From a bacterium (GTDB lineage: Bacteria; SZUA-182), in the NCBI GenBank assembly GCA_003230635.1, contig QIFF01000163.1, positions 1-13,336 on the forward strand: 13,336 nucleotides of DNA, given 5' to 3'. The notes under the pieces are model-generated. The model saw only the letters and a program-made list of their open reading frames with translations, searched no databases and was not told the DNA's origin. Shown here one piece after another: positions 1 through 6,653 of the stretch. A program made the position numbers and the translations under genes. The first letter of the stretch is position 1, and each line of letters starts with the position of its first letter.

Positions 1-75
1 ACCAGATATGAAAAGCTGGATCGCAACTTTATTGGCATGATTACTTTGGTATGTTCCTATATCTGGTTGCTATGA
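1..75 (+). CDS. IS5-like transposase, C-terminal end only (partial)
   Basis: Reading frame 1 is open from the window edge to a TGA at 73-75 and encodes 24 residues beginning TRYEKLDRNF and ending SYIWLL. This RYEKLxRNFxxM...IWL ending resembles the extreme C-terminus of DDE transposases of the IS5/IS4-like superfamily, from memory of the family. The DDE catalytic residues would lie outside the window. A candidate terminal inverted repeat follows within 15 bases, as expected for a compact insertion sequence. Only the tail is visible, so the subgroup and whether the element is intact cannot be told. Confidence 0.6.
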   Translation, partial: TRYEKLDRNFIGMITLVCSYIWLL

Positions 76-90
76 TTGTTAACAGGCCCT
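1..90 (+). mobile_element. Right end of an IS5-like insertion sequence
   Basis: The element comprises the transposase tail and a short non-coding end. TGTTAACAGGCCCT at 77-90 is a plausible right terminal inverted repeat, because inward-reading AGGGCCTGTTAACA resembles the GGCCTGTT tips seen in several IS5-family groups. The left end and target duplication lie outside the window, so the exact boundary at 90 is an inference. The IS abuts a REP-like hairpin that starts three bases later. Confidence 0.45.
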
Positions 91-92
91 AG

Positions 93-147
93 GAGCGATA
101 GCGACGAAACAATCTATTTTGTTTATAGATTGCTTCGCTTCGCTCGC
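93..147. repeat. REP-like palindromic hairpin
   Basis: The left arm at 93-116 (GAGCGATAGCGACGAAACAA, then TCTA) and the right arm at 126-147 (TAGATTGCTTCGCTTCGCTC, then GC) are imperfect inverted repeats around a 9-base loop. The sequence GATTGCTTCGCTTCGCTCGC followed by AATGAC is typical of dispersed intergenic repeats in many bacterial genomes. No T-tract follows on either strand, so it is not a standard intrinsic terminator. It could still stabilise the 3' end of the minus-strand operon, which ends 25 bases away. Confidence 0.6.
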
Positions 148-171
148 AATGACAGCTTCCTTTTTATAGCA

Positions 172-1272
172 TTATATGCTATTTCCCCCTGGTTGGTCAA
201 TCCCAATGCGCTTGAGGGCTGCCAGTACATCCTCTGCCGTTACCATGTTTTCCTGGTTTTCCTTTCGGAGCACTACATGTTTCTTTCCCCAAGGGTGCCA
301 GGCCAGGGTGCTGGCTTTGCCAAAGATAGCAATGGTGGGGGTGCCAACCGCCGCCGCCAAGTGCATGCCTCCTCCATTCAGGGCAGTTACTGCCTTGCAG
401 CAGCGAAACAGGGCCGCCAACAGTTTCAAGTCATGAGTGCTGAATGTAGTTACTTTTTTCTTCAAGGTTTGCTGGATGTGCTGAGTAATTTGAGCGTCAG
501 ATGGGGCGTGAATCAGGATGGGAGTAAGGTCACCCTGTTGTCGAAGTGAATCAATAAGGTGCACATATTTATCGGTTGTCCAGTAGCGCCCCTCTTCTAC
601 CCGCTGGCTTAATAAAATCCCTGCTAGGGGTGGATGGATTTTTTGCTGATTTAGCCAGTTTTCTATTTCTTGCTTGCAGCGGGAGGGGATAAAAAACTCC
701 AACTGTTTGTCGACAGTATCGATTCCAATGGTGCGCACTACGTCCAGGGAGTGTTCCACCTCGTGTTTTTCCTGGGTTGCCTTAGGCACGGTAATATTAT
801 AGAAAAAGGCTTGGTTTTTTCTTTTTTTGTCCGGTGCACGCCCTAGCCGCCAGCGGGCTGCACTGGCATAGACCAAATGTCCATGGGAACTGGAGAATCC
901 TGTCCGTACGCCGATGGCCAGATCAAAGCCTTCCTCTTGTAACTCTTTTATCAGTTGATATTGCTGCCACCAGGCATGCAGACGGGTAGGGTGCCTGCCG
1001 TGCTTGAATTTGTCATAGCTGTAAATTTTGTCAATCCAGGGGATTCCCTCCACCGCCGGGCGGGTATAGGCGTTGACCAGGACGGCCAGGCAGGCTTGCG
1101 GGAAGGTCTGGCGCAGGGCGCGCAGGGTGGGGATTGTCAGCAGCACATCTCCCAGGTTGTCATTGCGCACTACCAGCACCTTTTGCGGTTCAAAGGGGGG
1201 AGGATCGTCCGTGCCCTTTCTTAAACCTAAGAGGGTGTAACCTGTTTTAATAATCAGTTCAATTGGACTCAT
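172..1272 (-). CDS. Glycosyltransferase family 9 (heptosyltransferase-like), GT9-A
   Basis: This 366-residue protein is of normal length for GT9, the family of ADP-heptose transferases WaaC/WaaF. It is expected to be a cytosolic GT-B enzyme adding a sugar from a nucleotide donor to a growing glycan. The N-terminal motif RNDNLGDVLLTIP (residues 36-48) carries the family Asp (D42, aligned with the catalytic Asp of WaaC). The C-terminal donor site reads NGGGMH (299-304) where the family usually has DTGxxH, so the Asp is replaced by Asn. It lacks the Cys-rich tail found in the other three GT9 proteins here. The ATG overlaps the 3' end of the ligase gene by 14 bases and has no clear ribosome site, suggesting translational coupling. 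It is the last gene of the operon. The sugar and acceptor cannot be inferred. Confidence 0.88.
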   Translation of the reverse strand: MSPIELIIKTGYTLLGLRKGTDDPPPFEPQKVLVVRNDNLGDVLLTIPTLRALRQTFPQACLAVLVNAYTRPAVEGIPWIDKIYSYDKFKHGRHPTRLHAWWQQYQLIKELQEEGFDLAIGVRTGFSSSHGHLVYASAARWRLGRAPDKKRKNQAFFYNITVPKATQEKHEVEHSLDVVRTIGIDTVDKQLEFFIPSRCKQEIENWLNQQKIHPPLAGILLSQRVEEGRYWTTDKYVHLIDSLRQQGDLTPILIHAPSDAQITQHIQQTLKKKVTTFSTHDLKLLAALFRCCKAVTALNGGGMHLAAAVGTPTIAIFGKASTLAWHPWGKKHVVLRKENQENMVTAEDVLAALKRIGIDQPGGNSI

Positions 1273-2602
1273 GATTAGGGAGGGTAGCGGCAGAAGTTAG
1301 AAATCCGTTCTCGTTCAAGAATAAAGCCCCAAGACCAATAACCACTGCGATTAGCTTTCCGACTATCCCATACCAAAGGGAATTCATTAGATTCATAATG
1401 AAGAAGGAAAAGGAAGTGCCCAAAACGATGCCGTATAGCAGTAACCTGTCCTTCTCAGGCCTGATTTGTTGAGTTCTGGAGATTAAGCGTCCGATCAGAT
1501 TCCCCCAAAGGCTCAAAAAAGCGACTAACCCGATGATTCCTGTCTCAAAAAGGATGCCTAAAAAGAGGTTATGGGGGTTGGAATGGGGTTTGGGGCTGGC
1601 AAATTCAGCATAGGTTATTGGGAGGGAATCCTTCCATTTGTTTAAATACTTCTCTTTGGTAGCTACCAGGGCAAACTTTTTATACCCATACCCATAGCCT
1701 AGCCAGGGACGGTCTTTTGTCATATCCAAGCTAGCCCTCCAGAGCCCCGTTCTGCCGGAAAGACCAAGGCTATTACTATTACCCAGATATGTTTCCAGGG
1801 TAAAGATGCTTTGATACCGTTCAAGTTTATTTTGCATCTCGGCTGGTTTCATGAAACTCATGATGAAAATCGCAGCCACAGCCGCCAGGGCGCTTGAAAG
1901 AATCCATTTGTACCTTTTAATCAGAATAAGCAGCAAGAGCATACCCGCCAGGGAGGCTATTATAGCCGCTCGGGTCTCATATAGATAGACCACAAGCCCT
2001 TGGCTTATTAAGGAAAGGCCAATTAACCACTTCAACCATTTCTTTTCCTCCAGAATTAAGACTCCCAGGGTAAGCGGAATATAAAAGGTAGAGATGAGGG
2101 AATATCCATCTATGATCCGCGAATGCAGATTCTTATATTCATAGCTGTAATATTTCATTCCTACTGGAATGGATTCTATAAACCCCAGCAGGGTTAGCAG
2201 AGAAAAACCTAACACCAGGACATAAAGAATTCTGCGTATCTGCTGATGGGATTCTACCGTGTTAATTACAATATAATAAATACCCAGTTGATATAGAAGG
2301 CTAGACTTTAGGGCTTTGAAGCCAATTCCGTGTTCTATTCCCAGTGCGGTGGAGATAACCGCCACCGCAGCATAGATGAGCAGATAGATACTTAAGGGAT
2401 TCTTGTGCCATGCCTTTTGGCGGTAAAGGACCAACATTAACAGCCAGGTTGCTAAGGCAGTGACGAAGGATATGGAACGGATGGCGGCTGTATGATGAAC
2501 AAATGGCTGGAAAAACAGAAAGATCAAAAGAGATATTTCTATTGTCCGACGCAGTAGGGGTTCGGGGAGGTGTTTTTGGAGAAGCGTTATTGTGTTTTCC
2601 AT
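1259..2602 (-). CDS. O-antigen ligase / polymerase family membrane protein (Wzy_C)
   Basis: This 447-residue polytopic membrane protein has about ten to twelve hydrophobic segments, the first at residues 22-34. It has the Wzy_C (WaaL/Wzy-like) pattern: TRAAIIAS around R211, SGRTGLWRAS at 282-291, PWLGYGYG at 299-306, and the conserved PHN at 343-345 inside a large loop just before ETGIIGL. Proteins of this family transfer lipid-linked oligosaccharides to an acceptor, or join repeat units, outside the cytoplasmic membrane. Here it probably acts on the glycan made by the upstream transferases. The acceptor (lipid A core, lipid, S-layer protein or another unit) cannot be told from sequence. It starts 20 bases after the oxidoreductase stop, with AAAGGA somewhat far upstream. 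A truncated paralogue of its first 35 or so codons lies at 4743-4848. Confidence 0.88.
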   Translation of the reverse strand: MENTITLLQKHLPEPLLRRTIEISLLIFLFFQPFVHHTAAIRSISFVTALATWLLMLVLYRQKAWHKNPLSIYLLIYAAVAVISTALGIEHGIGFKALKSSLLYQLGIYYIVINTVESHQQIRRILYVLVLGFSLLTLLGFIESIPVGMKYYSYEYKNLHSRIIDGYSLISTFYIPLTLGVLILEEKKWLKWLIGLSLISQGLVVYLYETRAAIIASLAGMLLLLILIKRYKWILSSALAAVAAIFIMSFMKPAEMQNKLERYQSIFTLETYLGNSNSLGLSGRTGLWRASLDMTKDRPWLGYGYGYKKFALVATKEKYLNKWKDSLPITYAEFASPKPHSNPHNLFLGILFETGIIGLVAFLSLWGNLIGRLISRTQQIRPEKDRLLLYGIVLGTSFSFFIMNLMNSLWYGIVGKLIAVVIGLGALFLNENGFLTSAATLPNHESN

Positions 2603-2622
2603 AGAGTGGTGGGTCTGTCCTT

Positions 2623-3639
2623 TCAGTAATCGTTACTTTGTTGGTTGTTATAAATATCGCAAACTACCTTTAAGGAGGCAAGTGCCCCTGACCCATCCAC
2701 GCAAACCGCCGCTTTACCTTCCAGTGCGTCAAGGTAGTTTCTGAACACATCTTCATGGGAACCTGAGTAAAACCTGAAAGGGATTTTGTATCGCCGGGCC
2801 ATATACAATTTTAAATAGCTTGTTGTCCAAGGAAGTTCCCTTAACTGCATATCTAAGGAGGTAAATTTTATCTTCTCTCCCCAAAAAACGACCGAACCCT
2901 TTTCGCCATGAATTTCCATAACGGTTGGCAGCGACTTCTTTACATTTGTTGAAATATCAATTGTAAACAAAAAAGAATCCTTAAACTCCAGGGTTAGGCT
3001 GGCATAATCCTCCACCTCTAATCCGGGTCTGGTCTTTCTTACAATACCCCAGGACGAAGAAGGTTCTTCCCCCAGCAAATATGTAATCAAATCTATATAA
3101 TGTATTCCATAATTTATCAAAACGCCTTTGCACCCATCGTGGGCGCTTTGATAATATTCCAAATCACGCCTTGGCCTGCAAATAACCTTCCCGGAAATCG
3201 GTTTCCCAAAAATATTTTTATCTATCAATTTCTTTAAAAGGATAGAGCTTTCGTCAAATCGGCGTTGATAAATTGCCCCCAGTAAAATCCCCTTTTCTCT
3301 AGATAACCGCACCAGCTCCGAAGCCTTTTCAAAAGAGACGTCAAGGGGCTTCTCTATAATAAGGTTCTTAGAGTGCTTAGCTGCCTCTATGCCATAATCG
3401 GCGTGCAGGTTGCTTGAAGTGCTTATGTCAACGACCTGAATATTTGGGTTGGATAATATTTCCTGATAATCCCTGAAGGCCTTGACGCCCAAGGTGTGAG
3501 CAATTTTCTCGGTTCTCGTATAATCTTTCCCGTAGATACCTGCAATAGTAAGCTCGGGAATTGATTTTAATACATTAATGTGGGTTTTAGTAATGAGACC
3601 GGTACCCACGATTGCAATATTATATTTACTTACGTCCAT
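2623..3639 (-). CDS. Gfo/Idh/MocA family NAD(P)-dependent oxidoreductase
   Basis: The family comprises sugar and inositol dehydrogenases and related sugar-modifying enzymes. The N-terminal Rossmann fold starts at once with AIVGTGLITKTH (residues 9-20, GxG plus His). IIEKP at 94-98 supplies the family Lys (K97), and GIHYID at 178-183 matches the conserved GxHxxD region of the C-terminal domain. The length is 338 residues, normal for the family. I chose the ATG at 3637-3639, which overlaps the radical SAM stop in ATGGACGTAA and places the Rossmann strand about seven residues in. A GTG at 3678 would add 13 residues that look like upstream coding sequence. The overlap suggests co-translation and a shared pathway with the radical SAM enzyme, such as oxidation, epimerisation or deoxygenation of a nucleotide sugar (inference). 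The gene is AT-rich compared with the GT4/GT9 block. Confidence 0.85.
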   Translation of the reverse strand: MDVSKYNIAIVGTGLITKTHINVLKSIPELTIAGIYGKDYTRTEKIAHTLGVKAFRDYQEILSNPNIQVVDISTSSNLHADYGIEAAKHSKNLIIEKPLDVSFEKASELVRLSREKGILLGAIYQRRFDESSILLKKLIDKNIFGKPISGKVICRPRRDLEYYQSAHDGCKGVLINYGIHYIDLITYLLGEEPSSSWGIVRKTRPGLEVEDYASLTLEFKDSFLFTIDISTNVKKSLPTVMEIHGEKGSVVFWGEKIKFTSLDMQLRELPWTTSYLKLYMARRYKIPFRFYSGSHEDVFRNYLDALEGKAAVCVDGSGALASLKVVCDIYNNQQSNDY

Positions 3640-4670
3640 AGCAATTGTAACTTGCCCCGTTTTTTGACAACCGCCCACCCATTTTTAACTAACCCCCTCT
3701 TCAAAGGGCCAAATATTTTCCTGGGTTTATAATCTTTTGGATTTCTAAATAATTTAGCCTGCTTGTCATCTATACATGCTTCACACTTCAGGCAGGGGAG
3801 AAGCTCATCTGCATTTGGCATAACCCGGCCATATAGTATATGGAGGGTTTCCATCATGGTTCCGCCATTCCAGATTCTCTCAATGGTGTTGTTCTTGATG
3901 TTCCCAAAATTTGTCTCCAAATTCATATCCTGGTCGCACAGGTACACACGCCCGTCGAAATTGATGTGCATCCTGTGGATAGGTCGATTTTTTGAGCAAG
4001 CAAAGGACGTTTGTCTTATCCGAGACTGGGCTACGACCATATTTTGAGACACATCCAAGTTGTTGGCTCTATTGCTTATATCATCCGACAGGTAAACTGT
4101 TACCTTTGTCTTTTCAAAAAAACTTTTAACCGCTTTTATTTCCTCTGTGTCCATGAGGGGGGTAAAGAAGCCTACGTCAATTAAACAATGTGGGTATTTT
4201 TTTAGCAGATAGGTGAGATTACTTATGAGCGAATCAAAATCCAGGCCCATTGTTTTGGCATAGTTTTTTTTATTGAAACCCATTATGTTCAAATGGATGG
4301 TAGGATAAGTTTTTTCCCTAGTAAATGTGTCGATAATCTTGGGTTTTAGGTTAGACCCATTAGTGTTGAAAGATATTGTGAAGCAACCCTTTTGCCTTGC
4401 ATAGCTTATATATTCGGAAAAGTTGGGGAGCAGGGTTGGTTCGCTCATGTTGCAATAGCTAAGTTCTCCCATTATTTTTTTTGAGTAACATATGTTTGCG
4501 TAATCATCGATAATTTTTTGGTATAAATCCCACTCCATAACGCCGTGCTTTAATTTATCCTTGAGTTGGGGGTAGGGACAGATAGTGCACTTTGCGTTAC
4601 AGTGCGTATTTGCGTCTATGGTTATTTTCGTTGGATAAGTTTTCCGGGCTTCCAAGCCAAAAACCTTCAT
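3630..4670 (-). CDS. Radical SAM enzyme with SPASM domain
   Basis: This 346-residue protein has the CxxxCxxC cluster motif as CNAKCTIC (C24, C28, C31), which would bind the [4Fe-4S] centre that cleaves S-adenosylmethionine. GELSYCNMSEPTL (68-80) matches the GEP/glycine-rich strand region, with Ser for Gly. A SPASM-type C-terminus follows: C225, NFDGRVYLCDQD (237-248, C245), GNIKNNTIERIWNG, then CLKCEAC (C293, C296, C299) for auxiliary cluster(s). SPASM enzymes mature peptides or dehydrogenate alcohols, and similar proteins occur in polysaccharide clusters. No small precursor peptide gene is evident beside it, so a sugar substrate is more likely (inference). The ATG overlaps the TGA of an orphan GT9 end as ATGA, with GGACGGG eight bases upstream. 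The gene is AT-rich. Confidence 0.88.
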   Translation of the reverse strand: MKVFGLEARKTYPTKITIDANTHCNAKCTICPYPQLKDKLKHGVMEWDLYQKIIDDYANICYSKKIMGELSYCNMSEPTLLPNFSEYISYARQKGCFTISFNTNGSNLKPKIIDTFTREKTYPTIHLNIMGFNKKNYAKTMGLDFDSLISNLTYLLKKYPHCLIDVGFFTPLMDTEEIKAVKSFFEKTKVTVYLSDDISNRANNLDVSQNMVVAQSRIRQTSFACSKNRPIHRMHINFDGRVYLCDQDMNLETNFGNIKNNTIERIWNGGTMMETLHILYGRVMPNADELLPCLKCEACIDDKQAKLFRNPKDYKPRKIFGPLKRGLVKNGWAVVKKRGKLQLLWT

Positions 4671-4745
4671 GATAAATTCCCGTCCAATAACTTTTGAACC
4701 CTTTCCATCACTTCATCTATGCTAATCGACCCCAGGCACTCTCGG
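4667..4745 (-). pseudogene. Orphan 3' end of a GT9 gene (fossil fragment)
   Basis: Read on the minus strand, this stretch encodes ECLGSISIDEVMERVQKLLD plus a few residues and a TGA that overlaps the radical SAM start as ATGA. It matches the end of GT9-C (ECLESISINEVMAAV). At DNA level 4705-4745 and 5499-5539 agree at 38 of 41 bases by my count. No GT9 body precedes it; instead it joins the 5' end of an O-antigen ligase at CGG (4743-4745). It is therefore the remnant of a deleted GT9 gene that once immediately preceded, and was translationally coupled to, the radical SAM gene. Confidence 0.85.
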
Positions 4746-4848
4746 CTGTATGACGAACAAATGGCTGGAAAAACAAAAAGATCAAAAGAGATATTTCTGT
4801 TATCCAACGTAGCAGAGATTCAGACAAATGTTCTTTTAAATGCTTCAT
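4743..4848 (-). pseudogene. 5' fragment of a second O-antigen ligase gene
   Basis: From the ATG at 4846-4848 the minus strand encodes MKHLKEHLSESLLRWITEIS and then LLIFLFFQPFVRHTAE. This is closely similar to residues 7-40 of the intact ligase at 1259-2602. DNA 4743-4798 matches 2485-2540 at 54 of 56 bases by my count. The similarity stops at CGG (4743-4745), where the sequence switches to a GT9 3' end. In its own frame the chimera continues eight residues to a TAG at 4717-4719, giving a 43-codon ORF with one hydrophobic segment. I read it as a deletion scar rather than a functional gene. It begins seven bases after the upstream methyltransferase stop. Confidence 0.85.
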
Positions 4849-4855
4849 CAGGAAG

Positions 4856-5458
4856 TTATTCATTGTTGTCACTTGTTTTCTGTAGGACAATTTCTATAAA
4901 TGCTTCAGCATTGCCCAAAGTCTGATCAGCATCTTTTTTTGAATGATCATAATTAGTATCTACCAGCTCAATCTTTATGATTTTGCAATTATCCAGCTTT
5001 TTTAAAAGATCAATTATATTTATGGATTTGTCACACCAGGATTTCTTCTTATGGATTGTAAAAGTCCATTTGTGATCTTCATTGTATCTTGAAGGGAAAA
5101 CACCTTGCTCATATAAGTCTTCATCGGGAACAGTACAAACTAAATACCCTCCATTTTTCACTAAAGAGAACCAATTTTTTATTGCAACTTCCGGGTCTTT
5201 CATATGCTCTAAGCAATTTGAACTATGGACAAAATCGTACTCATTTTCTTTTCTGTATTTATTAATATACTGTGCATCTCCTTGCTCTAGATCAAAAGGT
5301 TCACAAGAGATAGTTTTGGGAAAAGGCGTTAATCCGAAACGGTTTCTTTTATTAAAAAGGTCTTTTCCTGGGCCTATATCAATCCCCGCTCCCACAAAGA
5401 TTTTCTTAAATAAATAAGTATATCTTCTCCTCTTATTAGTTTTAGAAGTTTCCTTCAC
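4856..5458 (-). CDS. Class I SAM-dependent methyltransferase (Methyltransf_11-like), MTase-2
   Basis: The protein is a 200-residue class I methyltransferase. GIDIGPG (25-31) is the SAM-binding motif I, preceded by FVGA, DAQ at 61-63 is the adenine-side region, and DFVHSSNCLEHMKDP (75-89) is the post-motif typical of the Methyltransf_11 group. It is short and ends soon after the core sheet, so it is probably a small-substrate or sugar methyltransferase decorating the glycan (inference). The GTG at 5456-5458 was chosen because AAGGAG (complement of 5467-5472) lies 8 bases upstream. A GTG at 5465-5467 is also in frame but overlaps that ribosome site. The gene follows the GT9-C stop by five bases and is strongly AT-rich, as expected for a recently acquired gene. 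Some uncharacterised members of this fold are not methyltransferases. Confidence 0.8.
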   Translation of the reverse strand: MKETSKTNKRRRYTYLFKKIFVGAGIDIGPGKDLFNKRNRFGLTPFPKTISCEPFDLEQGDAQYINKYRKENEYDFVHSSNCLEHMKDPEVAIKNWFSLVKNGGYLVCTVPDEDLYEQGVFPSRYNEDHKWTFTIHKKKSWCDKSINIIDLLKKLDNCKIIKIELVDTNYDHSKKDADQTLGNAEAFIEIVLQKTSDNNE

Positions 5459-5463
5459 AATTA

Positions 5464-6612
5464 TCACTCCTTCAAGATTAGTTGTTTATCAACAGCGGCC
5501 ATCACTTCATTTATGCTAATCGATTCCAGGCACTCTCGGTTACCCAACTTGCACTGAGTAGGCACTGAAAAGGTATGGGAGCATGGGACACAGGGCAATT
5601 CTTTTTGAATGATATCACACTTTGCTCCTTGCGGCCGCTGATCCTGCATATTGCAGGGGCCGGCAATATTTATCACCGGAGTCCCCGAAGCAGCCGCCAT
5701 ATAAGCAATTCCGGTATCTACCCCGATAAAGAATTTTAGTTTTTTCAGCAGGGCGGGAAGCTGCCCCAGGCTAAATCTACCACAGCTATTTATAGCTTTT
5801 CCCTTCATCAGGGCTAGGATTTCTGCGGCTGCTTGTTTGTCGGCCTCAGCCCCAATGAAGATGATTTGGGCTGGATAGCGCTCCAGGATTAAATCAGCCA
5901 GGCCGGCAAATTTCTCCCGCCCCCATTCTTTCAACTTGTTACCGCAGGTGACGGAAATTCCTACCAGGGGCTTGCCCCTGGCTCCGAACAGGGGAAGGTT
6001 GTTTTTAATCCCCTGGCTTTGGCAGAAATCCGCTACTACCTGTTCGGCTTTTGGAGAAGCAAAAACCTCCGGCAGATTGTCAGTTGCCTCAATTTCCAGA
6101 AACCCGAGTGCCCTCAAATAGGTTTGGCTAACCAACTCCCCGGGTTTGTGTTTTTCTAAATGGGAGTTGAAGATTGAACACAGCTTGAAGGTAAGCCCGG
6201 CATTCTCAGGACAGATAGAAATCCTCAGGGGAATCAGCCCCCAAAAACTAACCAGAGTATTGGGCAAATTCGGCAAAAGGATTAAAGCGGCATCAAACCT
6301 TCCTGCCCTAAAGGCTGCGGCCAGTTTTATTTTTCCCGCCAGGCCCTTATAATCCTCACTTACTATCGGAATAATTTCGTCAATATAGGGGTTATTCTCT
6401 ATTACCCCTGCGGCTGCCGGGTTTACTGCGGCAGCGATATACCCTTGCGGATATTTGTGCCGGATTTCCCTGAAGACCGGGGTGGTGCACACCAAATCCC
6501 CGATTTTGGCCGTCTGGATTACCAGGATGCGCTGGATACCTTTCCCTTTGTGTGCAGCCATGAGCGCATACACCAGCGGAGAAACTAGTAAGCTTAACAG
6601 GAAATAAAGCAT
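5464..6612 (-). CDS. Glycosyltransferase family 9 (heptosyltransferase-like), GT9-C
   Basis: This is a 382-residue GT9 enzyme. It starts with a hydrophobic stretch (residues 2-19, FLLSLLVSPLVYALMAA) that could tether it to the membrane, then LVIQTAKIGDLVCTTP with the family Asp at D39. The C-terminal domain has GVDTGIAYMAAASGTP, where the usual DTGxxH has Tyr in place of His. The tail carries four cysteines, CVPC (C341, C344), C354 and C361, a pattern also seen in GT9-B and GT9-D and in some WaaF/WaaQ-type proteins. The start overlaps an orphan GT9 3' end by 19 bases and has only a weak ribosome site, so its expression may rely on coupling to translation through the older tail or on read-in from MTase-1. 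Its own 3' end is nearly duplicated at 4705-4745. Confidence 0.87.
   Translation of the reverse strand: MLYFLLSLLVSPLVYALMAAHKGKGIQRILVIQTAKIGDLVCTTPVFREIRHKYPQGYIAAAVNPAAAGVIENNPYIDEIIPIVSEDYKGLAGKIKLAAAFRAGRFDAALILLPNLPNTLVSFWGLIPLRISICPENAGLTFKLCSIFNSHLEKHKPGELVSQTYLRALGFLEIEATDNLPEVFASPKAEQVVADFCQSQGIKNNLPLFGARGKPLVGISVTCGNKLKEWGREKFAGLADLILERYPAQIIFIGAEADKQAAAEILALMKGKAINSCGRFSLGQLPALLKKLKFFIGVDTGIAYMAAASGTPVINIAGPCNMQDQRPQGAKCDIIQKELPCVPCSHTFSVPTQCKLGNRECLESISINEVMAAVDKQLILKE
5467..5472 (-). promoter_or_regulatory. Ribosome binding site for MTase-2
   Basis: AAGGAG on the minus strand lies within the last codons and stop of GT9-C and 8 bases upstream of the GTG at 5458. It decides the start, because the other in-frame GTG at 5467 overlaps the site itself. 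Confidence 0.65.
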
Positions 6613-6653
6613 TGTTTTACCGCTTCCAGCACCTCATCCACTTGAGGCAAGCA
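6594..6653 (-). pseudogene. Orphan GT9 3' end between MTase-1 and GT9-C
   Basis: Starting immediately after the MTase-1 TGA and in the same frame, the minus strand encodes CLPQVDEVLEAVKQCFISC and then TAA (6594-6596). This resembles GT9 C-termini: ITVDEVLEAAKQYL in GT9-B and CMEQIEVEEVFAAVQQLL in GT9-D. A 17-base stretch (6625-6641) is identical to 7472-7488 in the GT9-B 3' end. The fragment has no start or body and overlaps the first 19 bases of GT9-C. It is best explained as the leftover end of an older GT9 gene that formerly overlapped the GT9-C start, displaced when the methyltransferase arrived. Confidence 0.75.

Noticed and set aside
166..182. Palindrome ATAGCATTATATGCTAT overlapping the GT9-A stop codon, as an intrinsic terminator
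   Set aside because: The stem is short and AT-rich and no U-tract follows on the minus strand, so it does not meet terminator criteria.
3640..3678. Longer GTG start for the Gfo/Idh/MocA protein
   Set aside because: The extra 13 residues precede the Rossmann strand unusually far and are encoded by the radical SAM 3' end. The ATG at 3639 gives a normal N-terminus.
4717..4848. 43-codon ORF as a real small membrane protein gene
   Set aside because: Its first part is a near copy of the ligase N-terminus and its last eight codons are GT9 3' sequence in the wrong frame, which fits a deletion scar.
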